Shown here: in pieces, positions 1 to 7,279 of the stretch
How the letters are laid out: each line of letters starts with the position of its first letter
How positions within the stretch are numbered: position 1 is the first letter of the stretch
Origin: Cyclostephanos tholiformis
Taxonomy: Eukaryota; Bacillariophyta; Thalassiosirophyceae; Thalassiosirales; Thalassiosiraceae
Length of the DNA stretch: 10,585 nucleotides
Reading direction: 5' to 3'
Assembly (NCBI GenBank): GCA_036939975.1
Contig: JALLPB010001236.1
Span: 1-10,585 of the forward strand
Notes under the pieces: model-generated
The model's database searches: none
The model's input: the letters and a program-made list of their open reading frames with translations, nothing else
What the model was told of the DNA's origin: nothing
Position numbers and translations under genes: made by a program

Positions 1-61
1 CCTAAAGTGTAACAATGGTTACACAAGTTACAGTGAACTTCTGGGCTCATGTCAGGTTGCG

Positions 62-877
62 GGATGTGACAGGGTAGATTATCCCGGCAAAGCCAGGACA
101 CCCACCACCGACCTACTCACCATCAAACTTCTAACCAACAGCATTATCTTTACCGACGGTGCAAAATTCATGATGATGGACATCAAGGATTTTTATCTCA
201 ACACCCCAATGACCGGATACAAATACATGTGCCTCTGCATCATTGACATACCAGACAATGTCATTGAGCACTACAACCTTCGCAGCAAATCCACCCCCAA
301 CGGCTACATCTACTGTGAAATCCAGAAGAGAATGTAAGGCCTTCCACAGGCAGGTATCATTACCCAACAACTGTTTGAAGAATGCCTAAAGAAGCATGGA
401 TACCACCAGAGCCAAACAACCCCTGGTCTGTGGAAACACAACACATGTCCCATCAGCTTCTCCCTCATTGTCAACAATTTTGGGGTAAAGTATGTTGGAA
501 AGGAGAATGCGCAACACCTGTTAGACACAGTCTGACAATATTACAAATGCTCTTGTAATTGGGAAGGTGAACGCTATTGCAGACTCACCATTAGATGGGA
601 CTACCATGGACGTAAAGTTCACCTCTCATTGCCTGGATATCTCTGCAAGGCACTGACCCATTTTTGCCACCCTACCACAACCATACCACAGGACCAACCA
701 TATCCACATGCCAAACCAACTTATGGGGCCAAGACACAACATACAGCTGCAGTGGACACATCCCCCCCTCTTGACAATGCAGGTAAAAAAATCATCCAAG
801 AGGTTTGTGGAGTTTTTCTTTTCATGGCATGCGGCATCAACAGCGGAATCCTCCCTGCACTCAGCACCCTTGAATAG
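62..877 (+). pseudogene. Copia reverse transcriptase domain, inactivated
   Basis: Reading the frame that starts at position 62 gives a recognisable copia RT: a DYPGK-like stretch (77-91), DLLTIKLL (110-133), the first catalytic block MDIKDFYLNTPM (176-211), then GLPQAG (338-355), KKHGYHQS and PGLWKH. TAA at 335-337 replaces the residue just before GLPQAG (normally Tyr) and TGA at 533-535 breaks the frame again, as does the stop at 875-877. The second catalytic block, normally hydrophobic-V-D-D, reads IVNNFG (about 476-493): both metal-binding aspartates are now Asn. The first-block Asp is retained. The reading frame is otherwise legible through PGYLCKAL and YGAKTQH. Two missing aspartates plus stops make it certainly inactive. 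The family assignment rests on motif recall and is strong. Confidence 0.82.
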
Positions 878-1563
878 CAACAAGCACAGCCAACAGAAAA
901 ATTGATGACCCTTTGCAAAATGTTTTTGGACTACATGGCATCCCAGGAAGAAGCTTTCCTCATCTACAAAGCAAGCGATATGGTCCTCACAATCCACAGT
1001 GACACCTCCTACCTATCCGAACCTTGTAGTCACGCAGGGGGGCACATGTTCATGTAATCAAATGTTGACATACCCAACAATAATGGCGCTGTCCTAAATA
1101 TATATTGCAAATCATCTGAGCAGTCATGTCATCCACAGCAGAAGCCGAGCTCGGAGCCCTATTCCTAAATGTGAAAACAGCTGTCTCAATGTGCCACACT
1201 CTTGAAGAACTTGGCCATCCCCAACCACAGGCACCAATTCAAATGGATAAAAAAACCGCAAATGACCTACTCACCAACAAGATCATGCCAAAGGCGTTGA
1301 AGGCCATGGACATGCATTTCCACTGGCTATGCTGCCACGATGCCCAGGGACAATATCATTATTGCTTGCGACTGGGTAAACAAAATTTAGCTGATTATTT
1401 CACCAAGCATTACCCAGCCAGCCACCACAAGGCCAGCAGGCCCACGTACTTAACTTCAAGCTCTGATCCCCAATACACCAAATGTTTTGGCATCCCAAAG
1501 GATACTAAGTCCACCGTAACCATTCCCACAAAGACCTTAATTACTACAAAAACCTTTTTTTAA
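878..1563 (+). pseudogene. Copia RNase H domain and pol C-terminus, frame-broken
   Basis: RNase H continues from the RT frame: a connection segment (LCKMFLDYMASQEEA), then HSDTSYLSEP (about 992-1021) and AGGHMFM, ending at TAA 1056-1058. The frame resumes as NNGAVLNIY and then shifts between about 1100 and 1117 into the frame that reads VMSSTAEAELGAL from 1123, which also holds a TGA at 1117-1119. The last open stretch, 1126-1563 (145 residues), carries the diagnostic SSTAEAEL motif, LEELGHPQP, a KALKAMDMHFHWL block and NLADYFTKHYPASHHK, the classic copia pol ending. Its ATG at 1126 is an internal Met, not a gene start. Several His and Cys residues stand where the family as I recall it has Arg (MDMHFHWLCCHD), consistent with CpG loss. 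Codons after about 1480 look unconstrained. Confidence 0.8.
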
Positions 1564-2031
1564 ATCACTACTCAAAACCGACAGATTCTGATCAGTCCTA
1601 GAACAAATGTTATCACTGCAACATGTGTCTAAGCAACCTATGGCAAGGATGTGTTAGACCTACCAAAATAGGCAATGCATTCATGGCAGGAACAAGATAC
1701 TGCCAAAACCACAAGACACCTTAAAGTCACTCATTCACAGGAAATACTAATAGCAAATAGTATTCCAGAAAGGGGAAACAAGAAGCCTAACTACAGATGC
1801 CCATTCCCCTAACATCCCACCACACTTGCAACACAATCGCCCATGATGCGAGATGGAAAAACACAAACAACTATCCCTAGACACTTATAAATATAAAACA
1901 ACCTTTACATGGACTACAAATAAAGTTCTTAGGTTTAGTACCAAAACAGGATGAGGACATGGGTGGCATAGACAAAAAAAATATTGGCGGACATCCAATG
2001 TCAGTGCATGTTGATTTGATGCAATGGCTGA
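1564..2031. other. No gene seen: post-pol region of the copia remnant
   Basis: This AC-rich then AT-rich stretch contains no open frame with family resemblance. It most plausibly holds the 3' noncoding region or LTR of the copia element. No clear polypurine tract, TG...CA boundary or target-site duplication could be located by eye. Confidence 0.4.
1886..1924 (+). promoter_or_regulatory. Possible LTR core: TATA-like string plus poly(A) signal
   Basis: TATAAATATAAA at 1886-1897 is followed 21 bases later by AATAAA at 1919-1924. In LTR retrotransposons a TATA box and a poly(A) signal sit close together in U3/R, and this pair lies about 320 bp past the pol stop, a reasonable distance for a 3' LTR. 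Without the partner LTR this stays weak; AT-rich DNA yields such strings by chance. Confidence 0.25.
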
Positions 2032-2251
2032 CTAAACATGGCAAGTATTCACTAAAAATACGTATGTTTTGTCTGCCGGTGCGCTGATCCGCTGCCTGTA
2101 GATTGAATACAAATAAAATAAAATATTAGTTAGTTTCACATAAAAAATTGCATCGCCATGTTTCGAAGATAATAAGCAATTGCGTGACATACGGCAATTG
2201 TACTCACCCAATGAATTGAAGCCGTTGGAAGCCAGCGGCCGGGGGGTTCAT
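2032..2251 (-). CDS. Candidate two-exon mini-gene or orphan 5' gene end (35 aa)
   Basis: On the minus strand ATG at 2251-2249 opens MNPPAAGFQRLQFI, then a strong donor GG|GTGAGTAC at 2207 and an acceptor TCTACAG| ending at 2096 define a 112-nt intron with an ACTAAC branch-like string and a T-rich tract. Splicing keeps the frame (phase 2) and continues as QRISAPADKTYVFLVNTCHV before TAG at 2034-2032. The leader just upstream is purely A/C-rich on the sense strand (2252-2310) and ends AACAACAGC-ATG, a convincing eukaryotic leader and start context. The intron size matches those of the repeat gene and the H3 pseudogene. I do not recognise the product. It could be a true microprotein, or the 5' end of a gene cut off when the adjacent copia element landed. 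Leader, start, donor and acceptor together are better than chance, but no protein-level support exists. Confidence 0.33.
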
Positions 2252-2310
2252 GCTGTTGTTTTTTTTGTGATTTGTGTGTGTTGTATGTGTTGTGTGTTGT
2301 GTGATGCATT
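2252..2310 (-). promoter_or_regulatory. CA-rich leader upstream of the mini-gene
   Basis: The plus strand is almost pure G/T here (TGTGTGTGTTGTATGTG and variants), so the minus strand is a C/A-rich leader with CACAACAC and AAAAACAACAGC before the candidate ATG. It may be a 5' UTR, or just a GT microsatellite. Confidence 0.3.
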
Positions 2311-2311
2311 C

Positions 2312-2742
2312 GTGAGTGGCGGTTGGTCAATTTTTGGCAGTGGGTCTCAAATTTTTGTACCACAGGCCAAACTACTACATATTTTAATTAGGTTTACAAA
2401 AACAGAAGCTTATAGCAATGCAGTATGGAAGTAAAAATTGTTCAAAAAAGCTTATGATGTTTGCATATGAAATACTATATGTTTAAACATTATAATGTTA
2501 CGAAAAGGCAATGAAATGATAATGGTAAACAATTTAGCTTACAACCAAAACGATTTTTTGGTTGTAACCATAAATGACTACCTGATGTTAATTTATGACT
2601 ATAACAAGGTGTTATAATGATAGGATACCCAAGAACTAGGTTTCTGATGTAGTGCGGCACAAATGAGGCTTCATGATGGATTGAGAAATGGACCAGTGAG
2701 AGCCCAAAACAAATGACAATCAATGCCTATTACCATGACAGC
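2312..2742. other. No gene seen: AT-rich spacer
   Basis: This stretch contains short open frames in several phases, none with motif content, and no RNA gene that I can recognise. It ends at the stop codon of the histone H3 pseudogene, so it would correspond to that copy's 3' flank. Confidence 0.4.
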
Positions 2743-3229
2743 TTAGGCACGCTCTCCTTGGATGTGATGAGCAAGCTGCACATCCTTGGGCATGATAGTC
2801 ACACAATTCACGTGGATGGTGCAGAGATTTGTGTCCTTGAATACCCCAATCAGGTATGCCTTGGAGGCCTCCTGGAGTGCAAGGATGGCCAAACTCTGGA
2901 AGCATACATCTTTGTTAATCTCCTGGGAGATCTTACAAACAAGGCGCTGGAATGGAGCCTTCCAAATCAAAAGATTGGTGTTTTTTTATGTCAAGAGATC
3001 TCACGGAGAGCAAGGGTACCAGGTCGATAGCGGTGAGACTTCTTAACATGATGGATGGGACAGAGTTGTGGGTGGCCTGTTGGATGAAATAACAACAAAA
3101 AAGTAAATGAGAACAATAAAAAACAACAATATCACAGTTCTGGAGAATACTCACCATGATGGTTGCGAGCTGCATTCAGGGTGCCTTTCCTCTCATTGAC
3201 TTTCTTGTGGTCTGCTGTGTACGTGCCAT
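2743..3229 (-). pseudogene. Histone H3 pseudogene, intron-containing
   Basis: Exon 1 (3229-3155) reads MARTQQTTRKSMRGKAP, a stop, then MQLATIM: an unmistakable H3 tail (family: [24 protein letters not shown]) with K4 changed to Gln, R17 to TGA stop and K18 to Met. A 78-nt GT-AG intron (3154-3077; donor ATG|GTGAGT, acceptor CCAACAG|) separates it from exon 2 (3076-2743). Exon 2 contains NSVPSI, a lost base, VKKSHRYRPGTLALREI, a TGA, another lost base near 2980, then the histone fold from [12 protein letters not shown] through [28 protein letters not shown] and [10 protein letters not shown] to GERA and TAA at 2745-2743. The full H3 length is covered, but two stops and two frameshifts make it dead. 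The retained intron means it arose by DNA duplication rather than retrocopying, probably of an intron-bearing (H3.3-like) gene. Many Arg codons became Cys, His, Gln or Trp, a CpG-decay pattern. Confidence 0.93.
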
Positions 3230-3447
3230 GGTTCCTGAAAAATAACCTCTCCTGATCTATGAAATGAATCATCTCATCGTCAGTCATGCTCCTGCGTGCT
3301 TTCTTTCTAACATTTTTTTGTTTTTTTATCTTATTGAGTTTATGCACAGTTATGCAAATCCTTCATTGTCTCATTTCAATGCCTCCTTCTCACAACACAT
3401 CATCCCATTTATGCACCACGCCATGTTGTTCCATTTTTGCATCCCCT

Positions 3448-3542
3448 CATCTCATCGTCTGGCATCTCATTGATTGTTGTGTCCCATCTCATTGTCTGGT
3501 GTCTCATTGATTGTTGTGTCCTCCCATTATCTGGTGTCTCAT
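3448..3542. repeat. 37-bp tandem repeat, 2.6 copies
   Basis: Units at 3448-3484 and 3485-3521 differ at a few bases (CATCTCAT[C/T]GTCTGG[C/T]...) and a third, partial and slightly shortened copy runs from 3522 to about 3542. Each unit itself holds the internal echo CATCTCAT/GTCTCATT. It lies in noncoding DNA beyond the 5' side of the H3 pseudogene. It is a minisatellite with no sign of coding use. Confidence 0.8.
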
Positions 3543-3715
3543 GAAGGATAATGATTGAGGATGTCTCCTATGCTCACCACTGCATTGGCAGCAAAGATGA
3601 GTACAAGAAGCTGCATTGTTGCTGTGATGAATGTCGAATGCTTTCAGAGTAATAATTTTCCAAACAAGGTGAAACCAGATATTTTGGGGGACATGCCAAA
3701 GTAGCTTTATGCCAT

Positions 3716-3843
3716 TTTTGCTGTGCTTTCTGTGCTTGCCATTCTTGCCTGCTGTTCTTGTCGTTCTTGCTACTATTGCCATTATTGCCATTATTGTAGT
3801 TATTGCCATTGTTGCCACTTTTGCTGTTTATTGCCATTATTGT
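3716..3843. repeat. Degenerate ATTGCC/TTGCT microsatellite
   Basis: The region is made of imperfect TTGCC-ATT and TTCTTGC-type units (for example TTGCCATTATTGCCATTATTG at 3775-3795). The minus-strand open frame across it is just Asn/Gly/Lys/Ser low-complexity (NNGNNGNSS) created by the repeat, so I do not call a gene. Confidence 0.7.
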
Positions 3844-4620
3844 GATCGTAATCTAATTGAAGGGGAAAATATTTTTGGGGGGTGATGACATCTCCACTTC
3901 CTTTAGCTGCTATGTGGAGCTTGTTGTGGCGATGGACAGTACTAAATGTAATGTTATATTTTGTTATCCTATCAGCTTCTGGTTACACCTTTCTCAACTT
4001 CAGGGCCATATTATTTTAGGTAAGAAGTTACAGCCCCATCCAGGCTGGTTGTGCACCATATCGCACAGCAAGGCCACATCCTTCTTAAAACATTTTCCTG
4101 ACTAGCATGAGCAGGGACGACCATGACCTGCTATTTCCATCAGGGCTATTCCACTTCCACGTACGGTAAATGCATGCCATCAGAGCAAACAACTTGTTAT
4201 GAAAGTGTTGACATCACCGCTCGGAAATGAATGAATGAGTGATTCAAGTGGGCACATTCATAGTCAACACCAACGATAATAGTAGACTTAAGATATCGTC
4301 ATGCAAATGATCAGTTTCTTGATAGGTAGCCAAACAAACGTTGAGGAACTAAAAATATCTATTCTTTTGTAGAGTTGTGATAATGTTAAGTAACAACAAT
4401 ATTTTAGCACCACCAATAAAACCTAGCCAGTGCTTGTAAACAAAACATCCAATTAAATGCCTCCTACGTTGTAATCTCGACTCACGCAAGGAATGATTGC
4501 TGTCGCCACTCTCCATTTCTAACATGGTTGCCGCTGCCACCAATGGTGCAGTAGCAAAAGCGGAGGCTACTAACCAGTTTTACATTCTGTTCCGGTCTTG
4601 CTTACGCACAAAGATATTGA
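3844..4620. other. No supported gene: 3' flank of the repeat gene
   Basis: Two modest open frames exist, one on the plus strand at 3857-4105 (82 codons) and one on the minus strand at 4349-4543 (64 codons, with an ATG near 4525). Neither has motifs, a signal sequence or a convincing context. The minus-strand one begins 78 bases past the repeat gene's stop and its first third (MLEMESGDSN...) contains CpGs, unlike the surrounding decay, so it may simply be 3' UTR of the repeat gene or a small unrelated exon. Confidence 0.4.
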
Positions 4621-7047
4621 CTAGGCGTCGTCAATGACAACAGTGGTAACTGATGTGATAGTGATGGTAGTTTGCAGGCCGTTGTGAGATACTTGAGTAT
4701 CAATTTTCGTGGAAGGAGTTCCAGGAATAGAAGAAGCCTTCTGGGCTGCAACAGATGCGGATGGAGCAGCACCGCCAACAATGTCCAAATATCCTTTAAT
4801 GCCACCGCCAGAAAGTTGAGTGCTGGATGCGAGTGTATCGACATGCGTTTTTATTCCGGCCCCTCCAGAAAGAACATTTGCGCTTCCCCCCAACGCTGAC
4901 AAATAGGATGCGATTCCACTCCCTGTGGTTGGGGCAGAGGTAGCCCCAGAAGACATGCTATCTAAGTAATCCTTGACAACAGGAGCCGATGGAGCGGCAG
5001 TTGCTCCAGCACTCATGGCATCTAAGTATGACTTGACCGCGGAAGCTGAGCCCTGGATTGAGGAGGTTGTTCCAATAGCGGATAAGTAGTTCTGAATGCC
5101 AGATCCCCCAGTGCGGGTGGATCCGGACGCAAGGTTATCAAGATACCCACCAATGCGCTGAGCCGCTGCACCAGAGGAGCTAGCACTGAAAGTAACGGTC
5201 AACATGGAAAAAAGTGGAGAAGGTATGAGAAGACGAATAAATCGCAGCATCAGTACATTATATTAACAGGAATGTACTCACGGAGCACTTCCACTGGAGA
5301 GAGCGTCCATGTAGTCAACGATGGCTTCAGCACAATTTGCAGTGGGTTCTAGGTGATGAATGGACAAGAGGAGTGTCAGCTACTACTAGAATACACAAAT
5401 AGTGCCCCTTCATAGGATTCACTTACTGTTGGCCTCGCATGCTGCATTGATCGAGTCCAAGTAGTTTCCAATGCCTGCGCCACCCATGCGCACTGAGTTG
5501 GTGGGCACAGAAGATAAATAAGAAGAGATGCCGGCCCCACCTCCAACGGCGTTAGTCACGGGGAGCGATGCAAGGTAGCTGACAATGCCTGATCCAGAAG
5601 TAGCTCCGGAGGACACGGAATCGAGCAATTTCTTCACAGCAGGGGCAGAGGGAGCAGCGCCTGTTGTGGAAGATCCAGAAACGTTGTCTAGGTAAGACTT
5701 AACCGCTACGGCACTGGCTCCACTCAGAGCTGAGCTGCTGCCCACTGATGACAAGTAGCTACTAATGCCAGCACCGCCAGCGCGCGGTGGTGCAGTAGCA
5801 ACGGAAGCCAAGTAGCTCTGAATGCCGGCGCCTCCAGAACGGGCGCTTGCAGTACCGAGTGCATCCAAATAGCTTCCGATGGCCTTGGCCCCTTGTGCTG
5901 TGGAGGACGCACTATTCGATGAAAAAGTCAAAGTGGAATATGAGCCCAGACTAAAAATACTAAGGCTTAAACATATTATGCTAAATAAAATACACTTACG
6001 GTTCAGCACCGCTTGATACTGCACTGATGTAGTCGCTAATTGCCTCAGAGCACTCTGTTGTATCCAGCTTGACAGCATCGCACGCTTGGTGAATAGAGTC
6101 TAAATAGGAGCTGATTCCCGCACCCCCAGTACGATTGGGATTGGTAGCAACGGTGGAGAGATAGCTGGTGATACCACCACCACCCAATGGTGTGGGATTC
6201 GAGGGCACGGAAGACAAGTATGACGCGATGCCCGCTCCTCCAGCATGAGCAGAAGTCACTGGAAGTGAGGAGAGATAGGATGCGATTCCGCTTCCTGAAG
6301 TTGGGGCGGAGGCAGCACCCGAAGACACGTTGCTCAAGTATGTCTTCACGGCAGGAGCAGCGGGGGCTGCAACTGCACCAGACGACAAGGCATCTAGGTA
6401 TGACTGGTATTAATCGTTGAGAAAGAACGGTTAGGTAGGTCTCGGTGAATTACAATTTGATACCCACTGCAGTTTCCACAATCTCACTAACTTTTAATTT
6501 TGCTATCACTCACCTTTACTGCAGGTGCAGACTGGGCGGCGACAGATGCGCCGTTCGCACTATTCAAAACATTCAAATAGCCGGGAATTCCTGCTCCTCC
6601 AGCACGCGCTGGGGCAGTGGCAACAGTGGACAAGTAGCTCGGAATGCCTGCGCCTCCTTGATAGGAAGAGGCCTGGTTGGCGAGGTGGTCCAGATAGCTT
6701 CCGATGGCCTTGGCCCCCGCAGCTGCCGACGAAGCTGGGGCATCTCCGGAAGAAAGCGCGCCCATGTAGTCGGTGATCGCCTCAGCACACTTCGTGGTCG
6801 GCTGTGCCGTGTCACATTCCTTGTTAATGGAATCTAAATAGTTGCCGATACCCGCGCCTCCGACACGGGCAGGAGCCGTTGCGACGCCGTCGAGGTAATT
6901 CGTAATACCCCGCTTGGGAGGAGCCGCCACGCCAAGATTATCGAGATACCCCTGAAGAGCTGTCTTGACATGGGCGTTCGGATTCTGAACGAAGGCGTTG
7001 GCCCTTGGGGCCGCAGCCAAGGCGATAGCGAATGTGGTAAACTTCAT
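4621..7047 (-). CDS. Five-exon YL/GGAGI tandem-repeat protein, predicted secreted or plastid-targeted (684 aa)
   Basis: Exons 7047-6514, 6403-6000, 5911-5427, 5348-5282 and 5185-4621 join in one frame (2,055 nt). Introns are 110, 88, 78 and 96 nt, with donors GTGAGT, GTAAGT, GTAAGT, GTGAGT and acceptors ending CCAG, ATAG, CTAG, TCAG; phases are 0, 2, 1, 2. Every junction restores the protein repeat (for example APAVK|SYLDALSSG and AEP|ASSTAQGAKAIG), which strongly supports the model. Residues 1-18 (MKFTTFAIALAAAPRANA) are a signal peptide with an A-x-A site followed by Phe19, as in diatom plastid presequences. Residues about 32-645 hold about 30 repeats of 17-25 residues, core [SN]-Y-L-[DS]-x-[LVI] and GGAGI or APAVK linkers. 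Six cysteines occur only as three pairs (78/87, 286/296, 471/480). Residues 646-684 form a Thr/Val/Ile-rich, non-repeat tail. I do not recognise the family; function unknown. Confidence 0.86.
4798..5184 (-). repeat. Super-repeat block D, partial, no cysteine module (residues 498-626)
   Basis: This block starts ASSSGAAAQRIGGYLD at the end of intron 4, the same phase and position as block C, and runs through SAVKSYLD, APVVKDYLD and GSGIASYL units. It then drifts (a GGAGIKTHVD unit with His for Tyr) and never reaches a cysteine module, passing instead into the non-repeat C-terminal tail. Confidence 0.7.
5282..5910 (-). repeat. Super-repeat block C of the repeat protein (residues 314-497)
   Basis: This block repeats the order of block B: ASSTAQGAKAIGSYLD, GGAGI units with VATAP.RAGGAGI, APAVK units, a GSGI unit, LPVTNA...GGAGI, and a cysteine module (C-x8-C) ending SSGSAP exactly at intron 4. 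It is 184 residues, one unit shorter than block B, and its cysteine module is split by intron 3 between the two cysteines. Confidence 0.75.
6000..6735 (-). repeat. Super-repeat block B of the repeat protein (residues 105-313)
   Basis: This block begins ASSAAAGAKAIGSYLD, runs through GGAGI-linked and APAVK-linked units and ends with the cysteine module GGAGISSYLDSI...C-x9-C-xEAI-xDY...SSGAEP. It is 209 residues long and ends exactly at intron 2. It contains intron 1, which has no counterpart in the other blocks. Confidence 0.75.
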
Positions 7048-7253
7048 CGTTGGTAAAGTATTCCTCGCACTTCGCAGTTATGGATCTGCGGCCTCGGTGA
7101 TGGTGACGATGATGTCGCCTTTGGAGGTGTGATAGGGAATGTGGGGTGGTGATGGTTTACTGATATGATGTGAGTTGATGTCCTTCCTCATCCCATCCCA
7201 GCCGGCGCTATCGTATCGTACTGGCTCTTGAAGTTTGTGTGGGAAAATCTGCT

Positions 7254-7261
7254 TGACGTAA
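7254..7261. promoter_or_regulatory. CRE-like element TGACGTAA
   Basis: TGACGTAA lies 207-214 bases upstream of the repeat gene's ATG; on the gene's strand it reads TTACGTCA. It contains the TGACGT/ACGTCA core of bZIP-bound CRE sites. In Phaeodactylum tricornutum, CO2/cAMP-responsive elements with these cores control the carbonic anhydrase gene ptca1. A single hexamer core is weak evidence. Confidence 0.3.
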
Positions 7262-7279
7262 AACCGTGTAGTACGTACG

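Larger units (their letters stand above)
1..1930 (+). mobile_element. Degenerate Ty1/copia-type LTR retrotransposon, 3' part
   Basis: This is the 3' portion of a copia-class element entering from the left edge. Domain order is reverse transcriptase then RNase H, and the reading frame ends at 1563, as expected for the 3' end of a copia pol; gag, protease and integrase would lie outside the window. The body carries several in-frame stops and at least one frame change, so it cannot be autonomous. After pol there is AT-rich sequence with a TATA-like string (1886-1897) and AATAAA (1919-1924), the arrangement expected in an LTR, but I cannot see a second LTR copy to fix its borders. The right boundary is therefore approximate. 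Confidence 0.75.
4741..6951 (-). repeat. Protein-coding repeat array, about 30 units of ~20 codons
   Basis: Repeat tyrosines fall at residues 34, 51, 70, 94, 118, 138, 157, 180, 200, 221, 240, 259, 278, 303, 327, 346, 365, 386, 425, 444, 463, 487, 511, 530, 550, 570, 591 and 629; the units expected near 408 and 611 have Leu and His instead. Spacing is mostly 19-21, with 24-25 around each cysteine pair. The protein core is well kept while codons vary: GGAGI is written GGA GGC GCG GGT ATC (6861), GGA GGC GCA GGC ATT (6657), GGA GGA GCG GGC ATC (6241) and GGT GGC GCA GGC ATT (5484). That argues for old units held by selection on the protein, not recent slippage. Confidence 0.85.

Noticed and set aside
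2713..3030. Plus-strand 105-codon open frame with a protein-like look ([15 protein letters not shown]...)
   Set aside because: It is the exact antisense of the histone H3 pseudogene's second exon, and the apparent order comes from H3 codons read backwards.
3448..3542. CRISPR-like array
   Set aside because: Units abut without unique spacers, there are fewer than three copies, and the setting is eukaryotic.
3504..3837. Minus-strand Asn/Gly-rich open frames
   Set aside because: These are low-complexity translations of the ATTGCC microsatellite with no independent support.
3857..4105. Plus-strand 82-codon frame
   Set aside because: No motif, signal peptide, splice context or codon bias; its length is within chance in this AT-rich DNA.
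4672..4899. Plus-strand open frames under the repeat gene (also 6187-6420, 6445-6837, 6525-6776)
   Set aside because: They are shadows of the minus-strand coding exons; they cross introns without respecting them and their pattern follows from the repeat.
5419..6078. Treating minus-strand 6487-7047, 5996-6388, 5419-6078 and 4621-5250 as separate intronless genes
   Set aside because: The residues that break the repeat at each edge (VSDSKIKS, MLSSWIQQ..., MLRFIRLL...) are read-through into introns or alternate-frame upstream sequence; GT-AG splicing restores the repeat exactly at all four junctions.
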